From positions 310,001 to 374,000 of the forward strand of contig NZ_JACJSE010000003.1 of the NCBI RefSeq assembly GCF_014698045.1: DNA of 64,000 bases, in the 5' to 3' direction. This stretch comes from Aulosira sp. FACHB-615 (GTDB taxonomy: Bacteria > Cyanobacteriota > Cyanobacteriia > Cyanobacteriales > Nostocaceae). Under the pieces are notes generated by a model that did no database searches, had not been told where the DNA came from, and was given only the letters and a program-made list of their open reading frames with translations. Positions within the stretch are counted from its first letter, which is position 1. Each line of letters begins with the position of its first letter. The position numbers and the translations under genes were made by a program. Shown here one piece after another: positions 45,801 to 53,092 of this stretch.

Positions 45801-47013
45801 ACCTTTATTGATACAACACGCAACTAATTTTGGCTTAAAAGTACCCTCCATTTCCCTGAATCGTGTTGATGTTCGAGAAACTGAGACTCACTTGTTCACT
45901 GGTCAGAACATTGAACTTTTCGAGTCTAAGGGCTGTAGAGCTAGAGTCAACCAGATGCGCTCAAACAGCGTCTTGGTTATAGGTGGTGTAACTAATGGAA
46001 TTCTGAAGATGGCTGAAGCGATAGGCAACAACTTCCAAGTTTCCAGTCTTATTGTTGACGAAGCCAGCATGATGGTATTTCCTCACTTCTTGTCTCTAGC
46101 AACCTTAGTGAGTGTTGATGGAGAAATTATGCTGGCAGGCGATCATCGACAGCTGGCTCCCATCATTACCCACGATTGGGAAAGTGAAGACCGTCCGCCC
46201 GTTCTTTTGTACCAACCCTATGTCAGCGCGTACCAAGCTGTGCAGAACCTCAAAGAAAATCCTCATACGAATATTTCAGACCAAGCCATTTTGCGATCGG
46301 CACTCGACTTTACCTTCCGATTACCGCCGATAATTCGTCATCTCATTGCCCGCCTCTATCGCAGAGATAATATAGAACTCCAAGGATTACCACCCGCATC
46401 CATCACAGAGCAAGCCAATGACATTATCGAAGGAACTTGGGAGAAAATTCTACAAAGTTCCAGTGGGTTGTTTCTGATTGTTCACTCTGAACGTCAATCA
46501 CGGCGTAGCAATCCGGTAGAAGTAAAAATTATTGAGCAGATTCTAGCTGCGGGTGGTCAACTTGGTAGAGGTTCTGTTGCCATTGTGACCCCCCACTGCG
46601 CCCAGAGAACTTTACTTAAAACTAACTTGAAGAACTACTATGGCGACATTATTGATGTCGTTGATACTGTGGAAAAACTGCAAGGAGGAGAACGTCCTGT
46701 AATTTTTGTTTCTGCAACAGCTAGTGACCCATCAGCAATTAGTAAAAATGTGGAATTCATTTTAGATTTAAATCGCTCTAATGTGGCATTTTCAAGAGTC
46801 AAAGAACGATTAATTGTAGTTTGCTCGGAGTCTCTTCTCAATCACATTCCCACAGAACTTGAGAACTACGAAGACACCATGCTGTGGAAAGCTTTGCGTT
46901 CCATTTGCTCACAGCTTATCGCCATAGAAAATATAGATGGCCATACTGTGAAAATTTTTGCTCCTTCACCAGAAATCTTGGAAGCGGCTTTGAGCAATAG
47001 AGATGGAACCTAA
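42847..47013 (+). CDS. Cas4-like nuclease + SF1 helicase (Dna2/UPF1-type)
   Basis: 1388 residues. The N-terminal RecB/Cas4-like nuclease of TM0106 type has catalytic GQIDFV (about Asp 128) and ESK (about 145-147). Cysteines at about 22 and in KCSDCVLSVYC (about 248-258) suit a 4Fe-4S cluster. The C-terminal SF1 helicase has Walker A GPPGTGKTE (about 937-945), IVDEASM Walker B, GDHRQLAP, and motifs V/VI near QGGERPVIFVSATAS and NVAFSRVKERLIVV. All key residues look intact. Alone on the plus strand, divergent from the operon. It probably degrades or processes invading DNA. Confidence 0.9.
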   Translation: MSTELPYLRATDIGEYIRYHSCDRRFKLKHNNYELAKELPFSELIFSTSLDPVLQLSGRLRENGWEKSLQDVGCTDLTLTSQKTGQNRNTSWETLIEVLQNLSPGEIAYGREISVKGELGVFSVGGQIDFVVILWDNNEPKLRLVESKASRKDRTYYQAQVSVYVMLVRQLLYLNPIMIAGKLVKPENVEAVVVRIDEDTNKSQDILSLEPLDLETIEADITRLLAADGALQRIINADLAELDYQLDAKCSDCVLSVYCLAESARERRLELLGIDTSTVRALRTVGVNKMDDLVQLDLNGEQVAQLRQDIGFTENLELLQLQAQARCITLPGGKSNPNSYEVRGLPRYAGQSLLPEHTINGVPLIRVYCSVEYDYAENRIVGLIAHVTKSDRRIDTSFIEVEGRRKPNPEIKEILEIERDENNRPIYEERQVQGQDVIKLQETAWSGDYEQDTQAEKQLIQEFFQQLVAAIARVADTDEAPIHFYFWSRQEITQLIEGCSRADSQLLGHLQELLGCREKLEQLIYSCLDDEVNRRYALGWTGRDLSVVTSLRWYDRSYHWRRRLPSGEEVVLDQVFSLDVFDFKSDLDILANGEWADKSSSISSKHKFEVRLRYFNSLSAAYWRAYWGTLPDPNDPILGSDAKVKNAIRHYQNAKTPGYLEGYLLARTHALRWVEEGITFKNNEIEKPNLAIAALPNFTLGVNNTARAGIDFLRLDQHVKVMDWIANHLIPPIYRVPLGRTIPLSNLVSLGNNRLEATIDLDSYGITLETLQANCTIDQGSFVRVTPGFNDPHRGQTIRQLLFGGSTCVVESINWQTGHVELAVRQTRQNRYQLGGRYYNNAENIFDYATLDESATDFVAGRVDSRLVAQSNHHVCEWFNPVNPQIPLQNSLTSNELEQYCKFLESLALEGNNKLDRKQIEASVQGIGTLIQLLQGPPGTGKTETTAIAIFIRILARLKPGDIILLSAHTHTAVNNLLLRLNKLLPLLIQHATNFGLKVPSISLNRVDVRETETHLFTGQNIELFESKGCRARVNQMRSNSVLVIGGVTNGILKMAEAIGNNFQVSSLIVDEASMMVFPHFLSLATLVSVDGEIMLAGDHRQLAPIITHDWESEDRPPVLLYQPYVSAYQAVQNLKENPHTNISDQAILRSALDFTFRLPPIIRHLIARLYRRDNIELQGLPPASITEQANDIIEGTWEKILQSSSGLFLIVHSERQSRRSNPVEVKIIEQILAAGGQLGRGSVAIVTPHCAQRTLLKTNLKNYYGDIIDVVDTVEKLQGGERPVIFVSATASDPSAISKNVEFILDLNRSNVAFSRVKERLIVVCSESLLNHIPTELENYEDTMLWKALRSICSQLIAIENIDGHTVKIFAPSPEILEAALSNRDGT

Positions 47014-47131
47014 ACCACTCAAGTAAAGTACCATAAGTCCATCTCACTAATCTTCTCCAAGATTTTTGTTACTACTGATAATATTGTGTAACTACATAGG
47101 CAGTAACAGCAAATCTCCCTAGTCAAGCCAA

Positions 47132-47153
47132 ACCCGTCAGGTATCTGACGGGT
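47132..47153. terminator. Hairpin after the helicase gene
   Basis: ACCCGTCAG (47,132-47,140) and CTGACGGGT (47,145-47,153) form a perfect 9-bp stem with a 4-nt loop, 119 bp after the helicase stop and facing the convergent small gene. The T-run is weak but the stem is strong. Confidence 0.65.
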
Positions 47154-47222
47154 CTTGTGAAACTCTGGGTGCAGAATTAATAATTTCGTCTATCCATCGC
47201 CTGAGAGAATCATTTTCATCTC

Positions 47223-47480
47223 TCAGGCTGCGGTTTTTCCCAAAAGTTCGTTTTGAATTAGTGCAACTTGTTGCTTGAGGTTTTCCAACTCCATGTGCAT
47301 TGTAGTTAAATCAGGTGCTTCCTGGCGTTCTTCTGCAAGATAAGACCGAATCCATCCCATAATTAATTCCGAAGCTGTTTTCCCTTCAGACTGAACTTTA
47401 TTCATAAAAGCTTCCTTTGTTTCATCGTCCATTCTGACAATGATTTGATTGTTCAGCTTTGTTGTCTGACGCTTTGCCAT
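47223..47480 (-). CDS. Ribbon-helix-helix (CopG-like) small regulator
   Basis: The frame extends to 47,660, but the ATG at 47,480 (MAKRQTTKLNNQ) gives an 85-residue protein. It has a clear ribbon-helix-helix: IIVRMDDETKEAFMNKVQSEGKTASELIMGWIRSYL, followed by a leucine-rich helix (LENLKQQVALIQNELL). It is probably a transcriptional repressor or antitoxin-like regulator. It is divergent from the 100-residue gene, and a GTTAC-N6-GTAAC palindrome at 47,587-47,602 in the shared region is a candidate operator. Confidence 0.7.
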   Translation of the reverse strand: MAKRQTTKLNNQIIVRMDDETKEAFMNKVQSEGKTASELIMGWIRSYLAEERQEAPDLTTMHMELENLKQQVALIQNELLGKTAA

Positions 47481-47676
47481 GTTATTTGTCGCTGCAAACC
47501 CTAAATCTGTAATAACTCTATTTACCTCAATTTTGCAGGGTTTTGAAAATTTTGTAGTAACATTCTTGATTCTGTAATGACAAGTAGTTACAATGCAGTA
47601 ACAAAATGTAGGCGATCGCTCTTCGCCAAGAGTCCGCGATCGCCCTTTGTAAAACCCCATTGATGAGGTTATTCAC

Positions 47677-47979
47677 ATGATTATACAAGAAGCATTTGAC
47701 GACAAAACTTTGATGCAATCAGAGTTTGAGGAATACGTTGACCAGCTAATTGACCCAGCACCACCAGAAATAGAGATTGATTCCGTGACCGATGATTTTG
47801 GAGAACTTTATCGAGTTTGGAACGGTTCACAATTGCTAGGTACTTTTTATCAAAATCTTGAGGGTAAATGGATAGCGCAGCCTTGTAATAGAGATGAAAG
47901 ACCTTGTTGTGAAACATCTTTTCAAGCACAGTTGCTCATCATCGCTGTTAATGGCTTGCTGGTTGCAGATGTAGCATAG
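47677..47979 (+). CDS. Hypothetical 100-residue acidic protein
   Basis: A small acidic protein (MIIQEAFDDKTLMQSEF...), with GELYRVWNGSQLLGTFYQNLEGKWIAQPC forming a compact strand-rich core. Not recognised. GAGG lies upstream of the ATG. It lies between the cargo's ribbon-helix-helix gene and tniQ, still inside the CAST. Confidence 0.55.
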   Translation: MIIQEAFDDKTLMQSEFEEYVDQLIDPAPPEIEIDSVTDDFGELYRVWNGSQLLGTFYQNLEGKWIAQPCNRDERPCCETSFQAQLLIIAVNGLLVADVA

Positions 47980-48076
47980 ACCCTTAAAAAATTTTCCCAT
48001 CGCCTGGAGACGTGGTTCATACCCGTCTCTTTTTTATTGATGAGTGACAGTGCGATCGCCTATTAAAACTCTCACG

Positions 48077-48583
48077 TTATGAAAGCTGTTTTTGACGCTT
48101 CGCCATTGTTGCAAAAGGTAGGAAACAGTGAGGACATTCCCCTTGCGCCCACTCTGCGAGAATCGAGAAAGGAGTTTCACAGTTAGTACACTTCGTTAAC
48201 AAGCGTAAATTGTGGCGATCGCACTTCATTTTGTCCTTATACTGCCACTCAATGCGGTGACAAGGTACTTCTGCATAGCAAGCAGCACATAGTTTAATTG
48301 GTCGGGGCTTCATCGTCACCCCCTTGGGTGGTAACATCTCGGTTAATCTATCCGCATTGACTCTTACCACCAATGCCAAAGCTTCCAACTCTTGTCTAGT
48401 AGGAAACGGATTAAAGTACAACTTTTCCCAACGTGAAACAACTGCACCAAGTCCAGTTAATTTACCTAACTGGTTAGAGGTTAAATAATTTTCTCGGCGA
48501 AAGCGACCTAAGAAATGGCTTAAGCTTTCACCATCCAGAGGTTCTACTTCAAAAACACGAGGTTCTTCCGTACCGATTTCCAT
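48077..48583 (-). CDS. tniQ: TniQ, V-K CAST targeting protein
   Basis: A 168-residue short TniQ, the length typical of V-K systems. The N-terminal EVEPLDGESLSHFLGRFRREN is the TniQ signature. Two zinc-binding clusters are visible as CAACYAEVPCH and CTNC/CPHC pairs. TniQ bridges Cas12k-crRNA-tracrRNA and the TnsC filament. The gene shares one base with tnsC upstream. Confidence 0.93.
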   Translation of the reverse strand: MEIGTEEPRVFEVEPLDGESLSHFLGRFRRENYLTSNQLGKLTGLGAVVSRWEKLYFNPFPTRQELEALALVVRVNADRLTEMLPPKGVTMKPRPIKLCAACYAEVPCHRIEWQYKDKMKCDRHNLRLLTKCTNCETPFSILAEWAQGECPHCFLPFATMAKRQKQLS

Positions 48584-49419
48584 TATTCAAACCAATCCAA
48601 AACTTCAGTCAAAGTATCTTTATCAATGTTCTTCAATCCTTTTCTCAACGCTAAGATTGAAGCTCTTCTCAATACCCGATCTACCAAACCAATTTTGCCA
48701 CCTGTTTTTTGATAGAGAGGTAACAAAGTTTCACTTCTTGTGAGATTAGATGGAAGGGGCAAGCACAATACTTCTTCTTCCCAAATTTTTACTAACTCAG
48801 GAAATTTTTTTTCTGATACCAACGGTAATCTGTAACATTCGATAAATCGATCATGAATGTAAGGTTCTTTTTTAATGAGATTGTCTAAACCATCTGTGCC
48901 TACAAGAACAATTGAAATTCTTAAAAGGTCATAAATTCGAGCAATTTCACTAAAAGTATTTAATTTCAGGAAATTTGCTTCATCAATAATCAGCATTTCA
49001 ACCTTAGATTCCTTGAGTAGCCTTTGTACTCTCCTTCTGAGGTCAGTAAGTTTTCCTGAAGTTGCATCATATTTCAAACTTTCCAGGATCAGAACCAATA
49101 ACTCACCCGATGAGCAATCTCCTGAAACTTGCATATACAAAACAGGTACAATATCTCTTTTACCTCCTCTTTTTTGCGGCCTATTTAATAGTCTATAAAC
49201 ATCACAAGTCACAGATTTACCTGCTCGTGGAGGTGCAACAATTCGACCACATTGTTTAGAAAGACGCAAACCATCTAACCAATCATGAATTTTTTGTATA
49301 TGCTCTAATTCCACAAAACTAGGACTAAGAATACGTTCAATTTCTGGCTGTAATTCTTCTGGAATGGGTTCATCTCCCCATAACTTCTGTACCCATCTCT
49401 GCCAATAATCATCTTTCAT
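48583..49419 (-). CDS. tnsC: TnsC, AAA+ transposition regulator
   Basis: 278 residues, near the usual V-K TnsC length. Walker A APPRAGKSV (62-70) and Walker B LIIDEANF (Asp 146, Glu 147), with a sensor region SIVLVGTDGLDN. It forms filaments on target DNA and recruits TnsB. It lies between tnsB and tniQ, all co-oriented. Confidence 0.95.
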   Translation of the reverse strand: MKDDYWQRWVQKLWGDEPIPEELQPEIERILSPSFVELEHIQKIHDWLDGLRLSKQCGRIVAPPRAGKSVTCDVYRLLNRPQKRGGKRDIVPVLYMQVSGDCSSGELLVLILESLKYDATSGKLTDLRRRVQRLLKESKVEMLIIDEANFLKLNTFSEIARIYDLLRISIVLVGTDGLDNLIKKEPYIHDRFIECYRLPLVSEKKFPELVKIWEEEVLCLPLPSNLTRSETLLPLYQKTGGKIGLVDRVLRRASILALRKGLKNIDKDTLTEVLDWFE

Positions 49420-49497
49420 GATTCTGATTGTTGTCGAAAATTAATAACGTTTTAACGTCTGAATATGTTTACTAAAAGCCTGTAACTTCAATGAAAT

Positions 49498-51240
49498 CTA
49501 CTCATCATAATCTTGACGAAGTTGCTCATAGTTAAAAACTCTAGGTTTTCGAGTTACAGGTTTTGGTGTTTCTTGTAAATTTTCTAGCGGTTCTGTCTCG
49601 CTCAGATTGATGGGTTCATACACAGCATGAACTTGAGCTTGTTCTTCTTTCTTGCGTTCCTTTTGGCTTTTTTTCTTTTGTTTGATGAAACTATCACGGT
49701 CGTGTATCTCTGCCAAAATGGATTTATTACTGAGTGTTTTACCAACAGAGCGAACTTTTCGACTAGCCGCTTTAGACTCTTCTAAAGATAATTGCTCTGT
49801 TTCCCAATCCAGCGCATGAGCAGCAGACAGAAAAACTTCCTTGCCTTTATCTATTCGGTAAACCCAAACAGTTGTAATATCTCTAGGGTCATACCTGAGT
49901 ACAATATTTTCCCCTGCATAAGCTGCCAGGTAGTCACCACGATACATAATATTTTCAAAACTGAGATATCCGCCTTTGTAAATGCTGCGTCGAGTCTTTT
50001 TCATCAAACAGATATCTAATTCCCGCTCCTTAACCATTTTTGGTAGAGCCGGAAGTCCTGCTTCCCATCGTTGAAACCTTGTTTGGTCTTTTGTCCGCGC
50101 ATCAAGACGCTGATTGTAGTTGTCAACAATGTAGCGAACTAACAGTAGGTGTAATTCCCTTAAAGTTAAGCAAGCTTCTTCCTCTGCTGTCTTAGAACGT
50201 TCCTGAATATTGGAACCTAAATAACCATAGAAACCAGAGAGAAATTCTGTATTAATCGTACCGAAGCTACGTTCTTCAATACCACCCTCACTAGGGCGAT
50301 CGCGTAAATGGCACTCAAAGCCTAATTGAAAACCAATCTGTTTTAAGTGTTCAGAGCGAAAGTCTTTACCACCATCAGTGAAAAGATTTTCGGGTACGCC
50401 ATAAGTTCCCCATTCGCTAAGAAGTTTATATTCTGCACTATATTGTTTTGGCAAAATAGCATGACGTAAAGCTAGAGCGACAACTTGAGAGCTAGGTGCA
50501 TCAAAGCCCACATTAATACCCATAATGCAGCGAGAATAACTGTCTGTAATTTTTGTGAACCAAGGTCTAGCCAATGGTTCACTATACTGATCAACCAACA
50601 TGACATCTAACTTTGTATGGTCGCACTGCCAAACATGGTTGCTGTAACGCACATCTAATGTTTGCCCATCACGAGTTTTATGAGAGACTCGTGACCCTCG
50701 CCATCCAATATTCCTCTGTTTCTGTTTCCGCTCTTGACGCTCAATGATAGGGTTGAGAACCCTATAAACTGTCATGTGGCTAGGAAATTTCTGTAAGCCT
50801 AACTGTTCTGCTCTGACTTGGACTCTCATCGCCACCTGAGCAGGAGTCATTTTTTTGCTCCCCTTATTCCCTTCTTTAAAGGTGGAAACAATAAATTTTT
50901 GCCACTCAGGATCGATCCGATAACTACCTTTGTCATTTCTCTGAGTCTCAACAATTGCCGATAAACCGTCCTGTTGATATTTTTTGACTAGACGCTGGAC
51001 TGTTCGTACAGTCTTGTCCAGTTTCTCTGCTGCTGCTCTTAACTTCTCACCATAGGTTTTGCGATCGCATGGCTCAAGTAGACCTTGGATCACATCCATT
51101 TTGAGTTTTGCCTCAGCCGATAATTCTGTGAAAATTACGTTTGTTTCTTCTAGTTCATCATCCTGAATTTCATCTACATCATCGTTGTTTTCAACAGGCA
51201 GAGATTTGTCGTCTTGCTTGACGATGGGCATTTCATCCAT
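49498..51240 (-). CDS. tnsB: TnsB, DDE transposase
   Basis: 580 residues. N-terminal helix-turn-helix region (TVRTVQRLVKKYQQDGLS) that binds the end repeats. The rve-type catalytic core has WQCDHTKLD (Asp 207), NLFTDGGKDF (Asp 289) and SEGGIEERSFG (Glu 322/323), all present. The last about 90 residues are charged and resemble the TnsC-contacting tail. It cuts and joins transposon 3' ends. No TnsA partner is present, so co-integrate products are expected. Confidence 0.95.
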   Translation of the reverse strand: MDEMPIVKQDDKSLPVENNDDVDEIQDDELEETNVIFTELSAEAKLKMDVIQGLLEPCDRKTYGEKLRAAAEKLDKTVRTVQRLVKKYQQDGLSAIVETQRNDKGSYRIDPEWQKFIVSTFKEGNKGSKKMTPAQVAMRVQVRAEQLGLQKFPSHMTVYRVLNPIIERQERKQKQRNIGWRGSRVSHKTRDGQTLDVRYSNHVWQCDHTKLDVMLVDQYSEPLARPWFTKITDSYSRCIMGINVGFDAPSSQVVALALRHAILPKQYSAEYKLLSEWGTYGVPENLFTDGGKDFRSEHLKQIGFQLGFECHLRDRPSEGGIEERSFGTINTEFLSGFYGYLGSNIQERSKTAEEEACLTLRELHLLLVRYIVDNYNQRLDARTKDQTRFQRWEAGLPALPKMVKERELDICLMKKTRRSIYKGGYLSFENIMYRGDYLAAYAGENIVLRYDPRDITTVWVYRIDKGKEVFLSAAHALDWETEQLSLEESKAASRKVRSVGKTLSNKSILAEIHDRDSFIKQKKKSQKERKKEEQAQVHAVYEPINLSETEPLENLQETPKPVTRKPRVFNYEQLRQDYDE

Positions 51241-51359
51241 AGGAAAACTTGATTTATACTCAAAACAGTAATCACAGTCTCGCTATTGTGCGAGAACATC
51301 CAAACTTCCTAAAGCAGTTGACCCCTCAATGGAAGCGGCAACTTTTCGGTATAAGGATG

Positions 51360-51394
51360 TTTTATTTAGTACGGTTGTACTAAATAAAATTATA
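51360..51394 (-). promoter_or_regulatory. tnsB promoter with overlapping palindromic operator
   Basis: On the minus strand TATAAT (51,394-51,389) is followed directly by a perfect 13-bp inverted repeat, TTTTATTTAGTAC-GGTT-GTAC..., at 51,360-51,389. Its position covers the expected transcription start about 130 bp before tnsB. It is a strong operator candidate, possibly for a CAST-encoded regulator. No convincing -35 was found. Confidence 0.7.
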
Positions 51395-51416
51395 ATACCA
51401 CTATTCGAGCGAAAAA

Positions 51417-51643
51417 GCGACAGCTAATTTGTTATGAAGCTAGAAAATTTTGGAAAACGTAAAATTGTAAAAGATGACTTTTATTTTGTTATTATTTAAA
51501 TCGACGACAAGTAAAGTGTTAAATAAACTACTGACTGTTTACATACTAAAAAACGCTGCAAACACTTATGTAGCAACGTTTTTGATGGTTTTATATTTGA
51601 CGACATTATTTTGTTAAGACGACAAATAATTAGTTATTCGACA
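51417..51643. repeat. tnsB-side transposon end with TnsB-type sites
   Basis: The 25-bp terminal repeat ends at 51,643 (inverse of 17,184-17,208). Internal site-like motifs are GACGACATTATTTTGTTAA (51,599-51,617), GATGACTTTTATTTTGTTAT (about 51,473-51,492), TCGACGACAAGT (about 51,501-51,512) and GCGACAGCTAATTTGTTAT (51,418-51,436). Spacing is wider than at the CRISPR-side end. Confidence 0.85.
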
Positions 51644-52341
51644 AAAGTTTTAAGCTGAAATCATTACTGTAAGTAGATAGAAAAACTTGTTTCTTTTTCA
51701 GGGAACTTTTTGTGAGTTATTTAGTCTACAAGGCTGAATTATCTTGTTGTTATACCAATTGAAATCAAGATACTTTCAATTCAACTTGCAATATCATTCC
51801 AAAGATATATTGACTTAAGACAAATCAATTTGCAACATTTTTATTAATAGATAAAAATTGCAAGTACATTAGGAACTCAGGAGCCAAAATTTAGGTAAGC
51901 TGATGCCACTTATTATCAATCAATAGATAAATCATCCTGACTTACTTTTACGTTTTGATCCTACGATAAGCTCAAGATATTGCTTGTGACTCCTGATTGC
52001 TTAATCCTTGCTGAGTATATGTTTGACTATTTTCCGAGTTGTAGTTATTGTTCCAAGATTACTCAAACAAGATATTAATTATTTGTGCAGCAAATAACTG
52101 TATCATTAATTCCAATTACCTAATTAATAATTGATGGATTGATTACTTTAATTACTACCTCAATTTTGTAGTGATCAATGATGAGAGTAATTAATTGTTG
52201 ACAGTCAGATTAATTGATTATTTATATTACTTCACAATTGCTTTATAAAGTTAGCGAGTTTTAAAACAAAGGATGAAGATATCAAGCTTACGTAACAGTA
52301 ATTTCCACAAGGGTGATATAAATTGTTTTTAGTGTGAACAG
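51644..52341. other. Chromosomal flank and lasso-cluster leader, no gene seen
   Basis: Nearly 700 bp of AT-rich DNA with no credible ORF. It starts with AAAG, repeating the four bases before the other transposon end. The downstream part should hold the promoter of the lasso operon. Several ATTAATT-rich stretches lie at 52,075-52,230. Confidence 0.5.
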
Positions 52342-52368
52342 TTGAAAATCAGTGATTATACTATAAAG

Positions 52369-52674
52369 ATGCCAACAAAACTAAGTTCATCAGAAAACTT
52401 AAGTGTAGTAGCCTCTAGAGAGCAAATCTGTTCAGACTTGCAAGGAGAGGTGGTAATTCTTGATATTAAATCTGGTGCGTACTATGGTTTGAATCAAGTA
52501 GGAGCAAGTATATGGAACTTCATCCAATCACCAAAAACTGTCCAAGAAATTGAAGATGCCATCCTAGCGGAATACGAAGTAGATGCGGATGTCTGCAAAC
52601 GTGATATATCCGCTTTGCTAGAAGATTTAGCAGATCAAGGATTGATAGAAATAAACAATGAAGCGGCTGCTTAA
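52369..52674 (+). CDS. PqqD-like lasso leader-recognition protein (B1)
   Basis: About 101 residues from the ATG at 52,369; a TTG at 52,342 would add nine. Winged-helix PqqD/RRE family pattern: GEVVILDIKSGAYYGLNQVGASIWNFIQ, then TVQEIEDAILAEYEVDADVCKRDISALLEDLADQGLI. It binds the precursor leader and presents it to the B2 protease. It overlaps the B2 gene by 17 bp. Confidence 0.85.
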   Translation: MPTKLSSSENLSVVASREQICSDLQGEVVILDIKSGAYYGLNQVGASIWNFIQSPKTVQEIEDAILAEYEVDADVCKRDISALLEDLADQGLIEINNEAAA

Positions 52675-53089
52675 ATTATGGCAACTCAGCAATAGCGATC
52701 GCCAATTTTTATTGAGGACGTTCGTTTTGCTGGGGTTAGTTCGGCTAGGAATGTGGTTACTGTCGTTTAATAAGTTAAGAAAACTGATCAACAAAATCAG
52801 TAAACCAACTTTCCAGCTAGAACCAATTTCTCTGCACAAAATTGTTTGGGCAATAAATGTTAGCACGCGCTACACACCAGGTGGAGCCAAGTGCCTAGCG
52901 CGGGCTTTAACTTGCCAAGTATTAATGACTCGTTATGGTTACACACCAGAATTGCGAATCGGAGTTGTTAAAAGTGAAACTGGCAAATTAGAAGCCCATG
53001 CTTGGATTGAAACTCAAGGGTATGTTGTCATTGGCTACCTTCCTGATCTCTCGCGCTTTACTCCATTACCGTCTTTGGCAAGGATATAA
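52658..53089 (+). CDS. Lasso peptide leader peptidase (B2, transglutaminase-like)
   Basis: 143 residues. Cys in GGAKCLARALTCQVLM and His in LEAHAWIE form the Cys-His part of the triad; the Asp likely lies in GYLPDLSRF. This cysteine protease cuts the leader from the precursor peptide. The N-terminal region contains a hydrophobic helix (FVLLGLVRLGMWLLSF) that may associate with the membrane. It lies 3 bp before the cyclase gene. Confidence 0.88.
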   Translation: MKRLLKLWQLSNSDRQFLLRTFVLLGLVRLGMWLLSFNKLRKLINKISKPTFQLEPISLHKIVWAINVSTRYTPGGAKCLARALTCQVLMTRYGYTPELRIGVVKSETGKLEAHAWIETQGYVVIGYLPDLSRFTPLPSLARI

Positions 53090-53092
53090 ATC

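Larger units (their letters stand above)
17184..51643. mobile_element. Type V-K CRISPR-associated transposon (CAST), 34,460 bp
   Basis: The boundaries are the 25-bp perfect terminal inverted repeat starting TGTCGAATAACTAATTATTT at 17,184, with its inverse ending at 51,643; termini are TGT...ACA. It encodes TnsB, TnsC, TniQ and Cas12k, a tracrRNA region, a CRISPR array and a truncated guide unit, but no TnsA, as expected for V-K, which can form cointegrates. About 27 kb of cargo lies between tniQ and cas12k. The flanks share AAAG on both sides (17,180-17,183 and 51,644-51,647); the expected 5-bp duplication is not perfect. All parts look intact. Confidence 0.95.

Noticed and set aside
48077..51240. 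A TnsA gene for cut-and-paste transposition
   Set aside because: No endonuclease-like ORF is found beside tnsB; absence is normal for V-K CASTs.
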